A stretch of 64,000 nucleotides of DNA from Lacipirellulaceae bacterium (lineage in GTDB: Bacteria > Planctomycetota > Planctomycetia > Pirellulales > Lacipirellulaceae), in contig JAVJRG010000012.1 in assembly GCA_040218535.1 (NCBI GenBank), positions 62,001 through 126,000 of the forward strand, written 5' to 3'. The notes beneath the pieces were generated by a model. That model had not been told where the DNA came from, made no database searches, and saw nothing but the letters and a program-made list of their open reading frames with translations. The position numbers and the translations under genes are program-made. Shown piece after piece: positions 45,795-54,436 of this stretch (position 1 is the first letter of the stretch; each line of letters begins with the position of its first letter).

Positions 45795-46412
45795 ATGAGA
45801 AACTTCCCGACAATTTGCATGGCCCGCGTAAATCGAATCATCGTCAATCTTTTACTCATCGTTGCCATAACGATGCAGCCGACGCTGACGCTCGCGTTCC
45901 AACAAGGTTGTTGTTCTGTTGATTGCACGTACGAATTCACCTGTCAAGGTTGCGGTTGTTGCAAGGTGCAATTGCAGACGGAGAAGTGTCCTTGTTGTAG
46001 TGGCGGTGTTCCGGACGAGCATCAAAGCTGCTGCGGGCATGCCGGTCGCGACAAGTCGCAGCGGGCCAAAGAGCCTAGCGTTGACGACCCATTTGCGGAC
46101 ATGGTTCTCGAAGAAGGACCGGTGCCGGAGAACTCCGAACAACCGACCGATGAAGGCCAAGCAAATAGACAAGAGGTTGCTAATGCGACTCTATCTACCA
46201 CTTGCCAATGCCTGAGCAAACGCGACCCGCTTGATGCTCCTACGCCACGTTCCCCGATTACGGAACTACGAGACGTTCTCTCATTGAGCAGCGCTCAATG
46301 TGGCATCCTCTACTCGGCAGAAGAGCATCCGCCTGCGTCTACGCTTGACGCCGCATGTGCTCCAATTGCGCCTCACTTCTCGCAGATATCTTTCTGTGTC
46401 TGGCGGCTATAG
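45795..46412 (+). CDS. Cys-rich secreted small protein (leader type C)
   Basis: A 205-residue protein: hydrophobic signal (IIVNLLLIVAITMQPTLTLA), then a very Cys-rich part (QGCCSVDC, CQGCGCCK, KCPCCSGG, QSCCGHAG), an acidic linker, CQCLSKRDPLDAPTP, and the end ISFCVWRL. It should bind soft metal ions in the periplasm. It has the same layout as the proteins at 18124 and 26309 and precedes a CusBA gene pair. The start could be ATG 45795 or ATG 45819; the first lies only 16 bases past the CsoR-type site. A strong stem-loop follows the gene. Confidence 0.7.
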   Translation: MRNFPTICMARVNRIIVNLLLIVAITMQPTLTLAFQQGCCSVDCTYEFTCQGCGCCKVQLQTEKCPCCSGGVPDEHQSCCGHAGRDKSQRAKEPSVDDPFADMVLEEGPVPENSEQPTDEGQANRQEVANATLSTTCQCLSKRDPLDAPTPRSPITELRDVLSLSSAQCGILYSAEEHPPASTLDAACAPIAPHFSQISFCVWRL

Positions 46413-46426
46413 TCGCCCACTTCTAG

Positions 46427-46456
46427 GAGTACTGCGCACGTTGCGTGGCAGTACTC
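46427..46456 (+). terminator. Strong stem-loop between leader gene and CusB gene
   Basis: GAGTACTGC (46427-46435) pairs perfectly with GCAGTACTC (46448-46456); inside, CACG and CGTG extend the stem. It starts 15 bases after the leader stop codon. No T-run follows, so partial termination or mRNA processing is likely rather than a full stop. Otherwise the 263-base gap shows no gene. Confidence 0.5.
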
Positions 46457-46675
46457 GCCTTCTGTTGTGCAGGCAATCGGTCTGACTCAGCGCACTCCGC
46501 GAGCTTGCTGATCTGCTTTGCAACTCAGAACTACTGGCAACCAATGCAGCTTGATGCTGCGCGGTGACTTCTGGTCTACGGTTGCCGTGCTACTAAGCCC
46601 CTCCATGCACTGAAAGAATCCGTGCGAGCAGAACTCCTATTCGTGCATTGAAAACGCACGAAGTGAGAAAAGATC

Positions 46676-48892
46676 ATGATGCATCACGAAACGCCAAACC
46701 CGGCCGACGACCACGACGGCGCAGTCAACCCCTCTCGCGGACAGGTCGAAGACACAGAAACCACTTCGGAAACCAAAGCAGATATGTCGGATGACGTAAC
46801 TGATCGCTCAGCATCTGTCGCGAACGCTTCGGCCAGTGACGATGCCGCTGCAACCGACGCTGTCGCAGCGAGAGCAGAGGTCCCCTCACCAGCCAATTCT
46901 ACTACCGCAGCCGATGCCCAGCTTGGTGGTTGGTCTTGGCTTCTGCGTTTCGCCGTGAAATCGATCGGGGTCGTCGCGGTCGGAGCACTGTTGCTGTTCT
47001 TAATCGGAGTCGCTCAGCGAACCGAATGGGTGACCGCCGACGGCTTTTCCGCCACCGGCGGTGAAACCACTGCCAAAGCCGCCGCAGCTAGTGAAGACAA
47101 ACGTTATATCTGTCCCATGATGTGTACCCCGCCATCGACCGAACCGGGTCGTTGTCCGGTGTGTGCGATGGAACTTGTGGAGGCTACCAGTGGTGGTGGC
47201 GGCGACGGGATTTCGGTCACCATCGAATCGGCCGCGCGCCGACTCGTCGGCATCCAGACCGCAATGTCGAGGATGGGCGAAATGACGCGCACCATTCGCA
47301 CCATTGGCTCGATTGACTTTGATGAAAGCAGACTGTCTACGATCTCCGCTTACATCGACGGACGACTAGAAAAGCTGTACGCCGACTACGTCGGCGTCGA
47401 GGTAACCCAAGGAGAAGACCTCGCGCTGATCTACAGCCCTCAACTCTATTCCGCTCAGACGGAGTACATAACTAGCCTTGAAGGTAATGCGTCCAAACGG
47501 TTCCAAATCGGCGATAGCAACCTGGAGGAAATGTCTCGCCAGAATCTCAGTGAACTTGGCATGACCGAGCAGCAGATCGAGTCACTGCGCCAGAGCCGCA
47601 AGCCGCAATCCCGCATTCGTATTAAGTCGCCGCAAAGCGGAACGGTCATTGAGAAGACGGCGGTTGAAGGCGACTACGTCAAGACCGGACAGAAGCTCTA
47701 CCGCATCGCAGATCTGAGTTCCGTCTGGCTGATGCTCGATCTGTTTCCCGACGACGCGGCAACGGTCCGCTTCGGTCAACAGGTCGAGGCGGAGATCCAA
47801 TCCATGCCGGGTGAAGTCTTCTCGGGGAGAGTGGCGTTTATCGATCCCACCGTTAACTCGCAAACTCGCACCGTACGAGTTCGTGTTGAAGTGATGAACT
47901 TCGACGGTAAGTTGCGGCCCGGTGACTACGCCACCGCGCGGATCACGGTGCCTGCGATTCCAACCGACTTAGTCTACGACCCGGCGCTCTCCGGCAAATA
48001 TATCAGTCCCATGCATCCCCAAGTCATACGTGACGAGCCCGGAGACTGCCCAATTTGTGGCAGGGACTTAGTGCCGACTAGCCAGCTTGGCTACGCCACC
48101 CAGCCGCAGCCCGAACAACGAGTCGTGACTGTGCCCCGAGATTCCGTCTTACTCACGGGCGACAGCGGTGTGATCTATGTGGAAACCGAGCCGGGACGGT
48201 TCGAGATTCGTCGGGTCGCCGTCGGGCCGATGAACGATACCGAAGCGGTGATCATTGAAGGGCTGGCTGCTGGCGAGACCGTTGCCACCGGTGGTAACTT
48301 TCTGATCGACTCGCAAATGCAGTTGGCCGGCAATCCATCTTTGATGGACCCTACCAAAGCTCCGAGCTATTCGCCCGGTCCCCTGGAATTGCCTGAGAGC
48401 CAACCGGCCATGCTTGCCGCCGACGCGGGTCGCCACTTCGACAGAGCCTACGACGCCTATTTTGAAATCCAATGTGCGATGGCTGCGGACATGACTCCGC
48501 CGCCAGTCTCACTTAATACCCTGTTGGATTCGCTCGCGCATTTAGCGATGTCCGCCGAAGTTCCCGACGACGCTCAAACAGAGTTAGCCAAAGCCCGCCG
48601 AGCCGCCTTGCGAATGGATGGCTCACTGGAGACAGCCCGCGAGGCTTACCGAGCTGTCAGCCACGGGATGTTGCGAGCCGCCGTAGTCGCACGCGGCCCC
48701 AAGACGGCAAGAGCACTGACGCACTACTACTGTCCGATGGTCCCGGGCGGCGGTGGCGACTGGATGCAACCTGGCGGTGATCTTGCCAATCCGTATTGGG
48801 GCGATGAGATGCTTCGCTGCGGCGAAATCGTGCGAGACATGGCGATCGACGAGCCTGTTTCGGCTCCTTCTGTTGCGAAAATGCCGAACTAG
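46676..48892 (+). CDS. cusB: CusB-type RND adaptor with CPM metal-binding domains
   Basis: A 738-residue adaptor. The first 85 residues are acidic and Ala/Ser/Asp-rich, presumably cytoplasmic. A transmembrane segment follows (SIGVVAVGALLLFLIGVA), then a first metal-binding domain (YICPMMCTPPSTEPGRCPVC), the lipoyl/hairpin/barrel core, a second one ([20 protein letters not shown]) and the C-terminal block YYCPMVPGGGGDW ... NPYWGDEMLRCGE. The layout equals that of the adaptor at 35667, so the two systems are paralogous. The gene is ten bases before the RND pump gene. Copper or silver efflux is the probable job. Confidence 0.88.
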   Translation: MMHHETPNPADDHDGAVNPSRGQVEDTETTSETKADMSDDVTDRSASVANASASDDAAATDAVAARAEVPSPANSTTAADAQLGGWSWLLRFAVKSIGVVAVGALLLFLIGVAQRTEWVTADGFSATGGETTAKAAAASEDKRYICPMMCTPPSTEPGRCPVCAMELVEATSGGGGDGISVTIESAARRLVGIQTAMSRMGEMTRTIRTIGSIDFDESRLSTISAYIDGRLEKLYADYVGVEVTQGEDLALIYSPQLYSAQTEYITSLEGNASKRFQIGDSNLEEMSRQNLSELGMTEQQIESLRQSRKPQSRIRIKSPQSGTVIEKTAVEGDYVKTGQKLYRIADLSSVWLMLDLFPDDAATVRFGQQVEAEIQSMPGEVFSGRVAFIDPTVNSQTRTVRVRVEVMNFDGKLRPGDYATARITVPAIPTDLVYDPALSGKYISPMHPQVIRDEPGDCPICGRDLVPTSQLGYATQPQPEQRVVTVPRDSVLLTGDSGVIYVETEPGRFEIRRVAVGPMNDTEAVIIEGLAAGETVATGGNFLIDSQMQLAGNPSLMDPTKAPSYSPGPLELPESQPAMLAADAGRHFDRAYDAYFEIQCAMAADMTPPPVSLNTLLDSLAHLAMSAEVPDDAQTELAKARRAALRMDGSLETAREAYRAVSHGMLRAAVVARGPKTARALTHYYCPMVPGGGGDWMQPGGDLANPYWGDEMLRCGEIVRDMAIDEPVSAPSVAKMPN

Positions 48893-48902
48893 GAGACACT
48901 CC

Positions 48903-51900
48903 ATGCTCAACATCATCATTCGCTTTTGTGTGAAAGAACCGTGGCTCGTCCTGCTATTGGCGATCGGGCTAAGCGTGGGCGGCTGGTTCGCCTACCAGTC
49001 CGTGCCCATCGACGCCATTCCCAACGTCGGTGAGAACCAGGTCATCGTGCTGACGCCATGGCCCGGACGTTCGCCGAAAGACATCGAAGATCAGGTCACG
49101 TATCCGCTGAGCGTCTCTCTGCTCGCCGTGCCAGGCGCCGAATCGGTGCGCGGCAAGAGCATGTTCGGTTACAGCTTTGTGCAAGTGACTTTCAAGGATG
49201 AGATTGACTTCTATTGGGCGCGAAGTCGCGTCTCCGAGCAACTTGGCTCGGCAGCGTCTCAGTTGCCCGATGGAGTCGTTCCGCAACTAGGTCCCGACGC
49301 TACCGGACTTGGGCAAATCTACTACTACACGTTGATCCCACCGCAGCTCCGCGAGGGGCAGTCTGCTGAAGCAGGGATGAGCTTGGCGGAGCTACGAAGT
49401 TTGCAGGACTTTGTCATCAAGTTCGAGCTTCAGGCAGTGGAAGGGGTGAGTGAAGTCGCTTCGATCGGCGGCTATGTTCGCCAGTATCAAATCGAAGTCG
49501 ATCCTGACAAGCTTCGCTTCCACAATCTGCCGCTAGATGCCTTAGCGATGGCCATCAAGGGGTCCAACTTGGACGTGGGCGCCAAGACCGTTGAAACAAC
49601 GGGGATGGAATACATTGTGCGTGGGAAAGGATTTCTTGGCACCGATGGCGACCAGCGGAAGACTATCCGAGACATCGAAGAGACGGTGATTACGCAGCGA
49701 AACGGCGTGCCTGTTCGCGTAGGTGATGTGGCGAATGTGCAACTTGGCCCAGACTTCCGCCGGGGAGCACTCGACTACAATGGGGCCGAGGCAGTCGGTG
49801 GCGTCGTTGTGATGCGCTACGGCGAGAATCCACGGGATGTCATTGACCGTGTGAAGGAGAAGATTGCTCAAATCGAACCCGCATTAAAGGGAGTCACGAT
49901 TCACGGCGTGTATGACCGAACGGGCCTCATCGACGAAACGATGGCCACGCTGACCCACGCGCTGCGTGACGAAATCCTGATTACCGCCGTCATCATTCTG
50001 CTGTTCTTGCTGCACATTCGCAGCAGCTTCATTGTGGCGATCTGTCTGCCGGCCGCCGTGCTGATGTCATTCATCGCCATGCACGTTGTAGGCGTTGAAT
50101 CGAATATCATGTCGCTTGCCGGGATCGCTATCGCCATTGGCACGATGGTCGATATGGGCATCATCGTCTCAGAGAATATCTATCAGCATCTTGCGGATTG
50201 GGAAAAAGATCAGGCAGCCAACGGCGGGAAGCAGATTAAGCGTTCCAAGAATCGTGCAGATGTTGTCTATGAGGCGGCAATCGAAGTTGCTCCGGCAGTC
50301 GTTACGGCGGTGGCAACGACCATCGTTAGTTTTCTGCCCGTGTTTTTTCTCACGGGGCGTGACTACCGGCTCTTCTCGCCGCTGGCTTACACGAAGACGT
50401 TCGCCATCGCGGCGGCCATGATCACTGCCGTCACAATCGTCCCAGCGATGTGTCGTCTCATGCTCCGCAGCGCCGAGTACCAGAAACGAACGGCGCTGGC
50501 GGCCGGCCTGGGACTGGCGGCTCTCCTGGGGCTAGCGGCTCACTACATGTGGGCGGAGCCACTGGCCCACCACTTCGGCATCCCAACTTGGTCGATAACC
50601 GCACTGGCGGTAGCCGTGGGCTTCATTGCCGCATGGCAGTTGATGCAGGAACGAATTCGCCCGATTGAAGAGATTCCTTCTAGTCGTTTTGTTCGCTGGC
50701 TCTATGCCGCTCGTTTGCGGCAAGCGCTCAACCACAAGGTGCTTGCCCTTTCATTTCCTGCGTTATTACTGGTTGTCGGTGTCGGCGCCTGGATTGGGAT
50801 GCCAACGGTCATGCGTCCTGTTGAGAAGATCGCCCGTGTCTTTGGAGCAGACCTCAATCAGTTTCCCGGCTATGTGGACGCCAAGCATGTGTTTACCGGG
50901 CTACAGAGCGACGACTGGATCGCTCTGGATGAGGGCAGTTGGTTTTATATGCCGACGCTTTATCCGGCCGCCAGTTTTTCGCAGGCAATGCAGGTCTTGC
51001 AGACGCAGGATGTGCTGATTGGGCAGATTCCAGAAGTGAAAGATGTGCTCGGTAAAATCGGCCGCGTTGAATCGGCGCTCGACCCCGCGCCGGCTGCGAT
51101 GGTTGAAACCTATGTGATGCTTAAGCCTGAGAGCCAGTGGCGAGAGGGTGTTACCCCTCGCGATGTGTGGGATGAGATTAACAAAGTCGCCACGCTTCCG
51201 GGCGTGACTCCCGCGTCCGCCCTGCAACCCATTGAAGGCCGGGTGGTGATGCTGCAATCGGGCATCAAAGCGCCGATGGCTATCCGCGTCTACGGCGACA
51301 AGCTCGATACGCTGGCCGATGCCGCGATGGATGTGGCTGCGACACTGAAGACCTCACCGCTGGTCAACGCCGGAACGGTCAATCCCGACATTGTGCTCGG
51401 CAAACCGTATATCGAATTCACCGTCAACCGCGAAGCCGCCTCCCGCTACGGCCTGAGTGCGGCGATGGTCAATCAGATAATCGAAACCGCTCTCGGTGGA
51501 ATGAATCTCATCAAGACGGTTGAAGGCCGCGAGCGTTATCCCGTGCGGCTCCGCTACAACCGCGACCTTCGTGAACGGATCGATCAACTGAGCCGCTTAC
51601 CGGTCGTGACGCACAGCGGCGCGGTGGTGCCGCTGGAGGAACTCGCGAAGCTGGAGACCACCTGGGGGCCAGGCGCTATCAACAGCGAAAACGGCCGACT
51701 GGTGGCTCATGTTTCCTTCATGACCAGCGGCGCTAAAGGCGACTTGGAGTCGGTCACTGCGATCGAAGAGCAGCTTCGTGAGGCCCAGTTGCTACCACCA
51801 TCCGATCCGAATCGACTGGCGCTTCCAGCAGGGTATTCGTTGGAGGCAGTTGGCAGTTTCCGCAATCAAATTGAGGCCAACACGAGGCTCATGTGGATCA

Positions 51901-52466
51901 TTCCCGTGGTCATTCTCATCAACCTGCTGCTGATCTATTTCGAGTTCCGCAATCTGCCGATTTCAATGGCGGTCTTTAGCGGCATTCCGGTCGCCTTTGC
52001 CGGCGGAATGGTGTTGGTTGCTTGCATGGAAGTCGAACTGAACACCGCCGTCTGGGTAGGGTTCATTGCGCTCTTTGGTTTGGCCGTCGACGACGGCGTC
52101 GTCATGGCGACCTACATCCATCAATTGCTGAAGCGTCGTAAAGTACGAAGCGTCGAAGACATTCGCAATACGGTCTACGACGCGGGACTTAAACGCATTC
52201 GGCCGTGTGTGATGACGACGGTCACTACCCTTGCCGCACTCGTCCCCGTGTTGATTGCAACCGGGCGCGGCGCCGACGTGGCTCGCGCCATGGCTATTCC
52301 CGTCTTCGGCGGCATGCTGGCCGAGCCTTTTACTTCCTTCATCGTGCCGACGCTTTATTCTGCCTACCTGGAAACGAAGATGCGTTTCGGCTTCCACGAT
52401 CCACTTTGGGAAGGCGCCGAAGCAATGCCCACTACTCAAAAGGAGGAACTCATGGACGCTGCCTAA
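48903..52466 (+). CDS. cusA: CusA-type copper/silver RND pump
   Basis: 1187 residues from ATG 48903, with AGGAGA seven bases upstream; the frame is open back to 48753 inside the adaptor gene. Features: N-terminal helix (WLVLLLAIGLSVGGWFAY), VPIDAIPNVGENQVIV, AIGTMVDMGIIVSENIYQHL in the fourth helix, and LQSGIKAPMAIRVYG. Like the pump at 38154, it has additional hydrophobic segments after the first transmembrane block (AAGLGLAALLGLAAHYMW; ITALAVAVGFIAAWQLM). It is about 140 residues longer than E. coli CusA. It works with the adaptor directly upstream and probably the TolC protein at 44078. Confidence 0.92.
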   Translation: MLNIIIRFCVKEPWLVLLLAIGLSVGGWFAYQSVPIDAIPNVGENQVIVLTPWPGRSPKDIEDQVTYPLSVSLLAVPGAESVRGKSMFGYSFVQVTFKDEIDFYWARSRVSEQLGSAASQLPDGVVPQLGPDATGLGQIYYYTLIPPQLREGQSAEAGMSLAELRSLQDFVIKFELQAVEGVSEVASIGGYVRQYQIEVDPDKLRFHNLPLDALAMAIKGSNLDVGAKTVETTGMEYIVRGKGFLGTDGDQRKTIRDIEETVITQRNGVPVRVGDVANVQLGPDFRRGALDYNGAEAVGGVVVMRYGENPRDVIDRVKEKIAQIEPALKGVTIHGVYDRTGLIDETMATLTHALRDEILITAVIILLFLLHIRSSFIVAICLPAAVLMSFIAMHVVGVESNIMSLAGIAIAIGTMVDMGIIVSENIYQHLADWEKDQAANGGKQIKRSKNRADVVYEAAIEVAPAVVTAVATTIVSFLPVFFLTGRDYRLFSPLAYTKTFAIAAAMITAVTIVPAMCRLMLRSAEYQKRTALAAGLGLAALLGLAAHYMWAEPLAHHFGIPTWSITALAVAVGFIAAWQLMQERIRPIEEIPSSRFVRWLYAARLRQALNHKVLALSFPALLLVVGVGAWIGMPTVMRPVEKIARVFGADLNQFPGYVDAKHVFTGLQSDDWIALDEGSWFYMPTLYPAASFSQAMQVLQTQDVLIGQIPEVKDVLGKIGRVESALDPAPAAMVETYVMLKPESQWREGVTPRDVWDEINKVATLPGVTPASALQPIEGRVVMLQSGIKAPMAIRVYGDKLDTLADAAMDVAATLKTSPLVNAGTVNPDIVLGKPYIEFTVNREAASRYGLSAAMVNQIIETALGGMNLIKTVEGRERYPVRLRYNRDLRERIDQLSRLPVVTHSGAVVPLEELAKLETTWGPGAINSENGRLVAHVSFMTSGAKGDLESVTAIEEQLREAQLLPPSDPNRLALPAGYSLEAVGSFRNQIEANTRLMWIIPVVILINLLLIYFEFRNLPISMAVFSGIPVAFAGGMVLVACMEVELNTAVWVGFIALFGLAVDDGVVMATYIHQLLKRRKVRSVEDIRNTVYDAGLKRIRPCVMTTVTTLAALVPVLIATGRGADVARAMAIPVFGGMLAEPFTSFIVPTLYSAYLETKMRFGFHDPLWEGAEAMPTTQKEELMDAA

Positions 52467-52571
52467 GAATATTTTTGGCTATTGCTGAAGGAATCGTTCC
52501 TTCAAGCATCCAAGTGTCACAGAGACCCTTGGATCACTTTCACCCCCAAGCACATTACTGGGAGAACAAGG

Positions 52572-53984
52572 ATGAGAATTCACTCAATCAAGCAGTTCAC
52601 GCTAGCTTGGATGCTGGTTGCCGCTGCCCCTATTGTTACAAACGCGCAATCAGAGCATGAAGCCCACGGTCATCAGCATACCATGCCGAATCAGGCATCC
52701 GCTCCGCAGAGCGGACCCAATGGCGGCACGCTGAAACAAGTCGGCGAACTCCAGTTGGAGACCGTTGTTTCAGAGGGCGGCATCAAGATGTTTGTCTTTG
52801 CTCGCGATGGCCAGCTGCTGGCGGTCGAAGGAGGACGCGGCGCGGCGTCGTTGCGAGTGGAAGGTAACGCGAAGCGTTATCGCTACGACCTGCTGCCCGA
52901 CGGGAAAGGAGCACTCACCGCTCCCGTGAACCTGTCTCAAATCGCCGGGCGACAAATCGAACTCGACATGCAACTGGTGGGACTGCCGGGAGCCGGAAGT
53001 CGCCCGATTACCTTGCAAGAAGTTGCCACCGTTCCGGCAAGTCCCGAGCAGCTCGCGGCTGCTGCGATTGCACGTCAGAAGATTTGCCCGGTTAGCGGTA
53101 AGCCACTGGGCAGCATGGGCCAACCCGTGGCGGTCGATGTTAACGGACAGACGGTCTACGCCTGTTGCAACGGATGCGTGAACGCCATCCAGTCCGATCC
53201 GGCGAAGTACGCCGCCGGACGCCCTGAAATCACAATCACTACGTCAACTGCTGCTGACGCAGCCGCGATCGCTGCTCAGAAAGTTTGTCCCGTGATGGAT
53301 GAACCACTTGGCGGCATGGGAACGCCAATCAAAGTCATGGTTGGTGACAAGCCCATCTTTCTCTGCTGCAAAGGATGCATCAAGAAAATTCAAGCTGAAC
53401 CCGCTAAGTACTTAGCGATGGTGTACGGTGGCCAGTCGCAGCAAATCGCCATTGCGGAAGCAGGCCAGCCAGTGCGACCGAACGTCTTCAAAGTGACGGC
53501 TGCTGATGCGCCGTATGTCGCCGCACAAAAGAAGTGTCCGGTAATGGATGAGCCGCTCGACGGGATGGGCGGGCCCTACCGGGTGAATGCCAATGGCAAG
53601 GCCATTTACATCTGCTGTCCTGGTTGTGCCAAGAAGATCGCTGCCGAGCCGCAGAAGTATCTCGATATCTTGTCGCAGCAAGGCGTGAAGCCTCCCGCTC
53701 TGCAACCTCAACGCGATCCGGCAGTCGTACCCTCCGGAGGCGAGCAAGTGCGGCCGGGCGTGTTCAAGGTGACGCAAGCCGATGCCCCGTTTGTCGCGGC
53801 GCAGCAAAAGTGTCCGGTGATGGATGAAGCGCTCGATGGGATGGGCGGACCCTACCGGGTGAATGCCAACGGTAGGGCCATTTACATCTGTTGCCCAGGC
53901 TGCGCCAAGAAGATTGCCGCCCAACCACAGCGGTATCTGGCGATTCTCGCCCAACAAGGAATTGAAGCCCCAAGTATTCGGTAA
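52572..53984 (+). CDS. Secreted protein with four CPV/CC-GC metal-binding domains
   Basis: 470 residues from ATG 52572, chosen because GGAG lies seven bases upstream and a signal peptide follows (FTLAWMLVAAAPIVTNA); the frame is open to 52482. The mature part has a short His stretch (HEAHGHQH), the module starting GPNGGTLKQVG, and four domains of the type CPV(S/M)...L-x-x-MG-x-P ... CC-x-GC ... P-x-x-Y. Domains 3 and 4 are nearly identical. It has 16 or more Cys in CPV and CCxGC pairs, so it could bind several metal ions. It follows the CusA gene by about 105 bases and probably supplies or buffers periplasmic copper. Confidence 0.78.
   Translation: MRIHSIKQFTLAWMLVAAAPIVTNAQSEHEAHGHQHTMPNQASAPQSGPNGGTLKQVGELQLETVVSEGGIKMFVFARDGQLLAVEGGRGAASLRVEGNAKRYRYDLLPDGKGALTAPVNLSQIAGRQIELDMQLVGLPGAGSRPITLQEVATVPASPEQLAAAAIARQKICPVSGKPLGSMGQPVAVDVNGQTVYACCNGCVNAIQSDPAKYAAGRPEITITTSTAADAAAIAAQKVCPVMDEPLGGMGTPIKVMVGDKPIFLCCKGCIKKIQAEPAKYLAMVYGGQSQQIAIAEAGQPVRPNVFKVTAADAPYVAAQKKCPVMDEPLDGMGGPYRVNANGKAIYICCPGCAKKIAAEPQKYLDILSQQGVKPPALQPQRDPAVVPSGGEQVRPGVFKVTQADAPFVAAQQKCPVMDEALDGMGGPYRVNANGRAIYICCPGCAKKIAAQPQRYLAILAQQGIEAPSIR
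53472..53984 (+). repeat. Tandem repeat with 276-bp unit inside the four-domain gene
   Basis: The unit beginning GTGCGACCGAACGTCTTC at 53472 recurs from 53748, offset 276 bases (92 codons, frame kept), with high DNA similarity over the CPV/CC-GC domain. The more distant domains 1 and 2 of the same gene are much less alike, so this looks like a recent in-frame duplication. Confidence 0.75.
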
Positions 53985-53991
53985 GAAAACA

Positions 53992-54073
53992 CGATGGAGT
54001 TGCTTCCATCGACTCGATCGCGGGGGCGGTGTCGTGACGATTTACGCCTTCGGGCGTGATGATGCATCACGCC
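53992..54073 (+). other. Stem-loops including two mutually exclusive hairpins
   Basis: After the stop codon: CGATGGA ... TCCATCG (53992-54011), then ACGCC-TTCG-GGCGT (54044-54057) with a TTCG tetraloop, and GGCGTGAT-GATGC-ATCACGCC (54053-54073). The last two share GGCGT and cannot form together. A run CCCTTTTTAG follows from about 54081. This looks like a terminator with an alternative fold. Confidence 0.5.
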
Positions 54074-54133
54074 GCTCCTGCCCTTTTTAGTTTCTTAAAA
54101 ACTGTCAGCAATCAATCACTTTCAACGACAAGG

Positions 54134-54418
54134 ATGTCACTAATGTCACTTCGACCACTCTACGTTAGCATCATTCTCAGCACGGTTTTCTCTATTTGTG
54201 CGACCGGTTGTTCGTCGCCGCCTTGGCGAAAAAAGCAATCAACGATTGCAGATAGCACGGATGCCTATTACGAACAGGTCGCCACAGAAGCTCAATACGA
54301 TTCTGCCCCTGGCGACTCGAGTGAATATCGGCGTCCGCCCGAATCGGAATCGACCTACGCTCCCGCATCGCCAGTCTCACGCAGCCAGAGCAGCGGTTCC
54401 GGTAGCTGTTGTCACTAA
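54134..54418 (+). CDS. Small lipoprotein, function unknown
   Basis: 94 residues from ATG 54134 (or 91 from ATG 54143, which has AAGGA at better spacing). A signal with lipobox CATGC is followed by a hydrophilic, Ser/Glu/Pro/Tyr-rich, probably unstructured region and the end GSGSCCH. The final Cys-Cys-His could take part in metal binding. The frame is open to 54056, but that part crosses the stem-loops. It follows the copper-binding four-domain gene and precedes the acetyltransferase gene by 18 bases. No family is recognised. Confidence 0.6.
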   Translation: MSLMSLRPLYVSIILSTVFSICATGCSSPPWRKKQSTIADSTDAYYEQVATEAQYDSAPGDSSEYRRPPESESTYAPASPVSRSQSSGSGSCCH

Positions 54419-54436
54419 ACTAGACAGTAGGTCAAA

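Noticed and set aside
48753-48902. Extended start of the second CusA inside the adaptor gene
   Set aside because: The region is out-of-frame adaptor coding sequence; ATG 48903 has a strong ribosome site and begins the first membrane helix.
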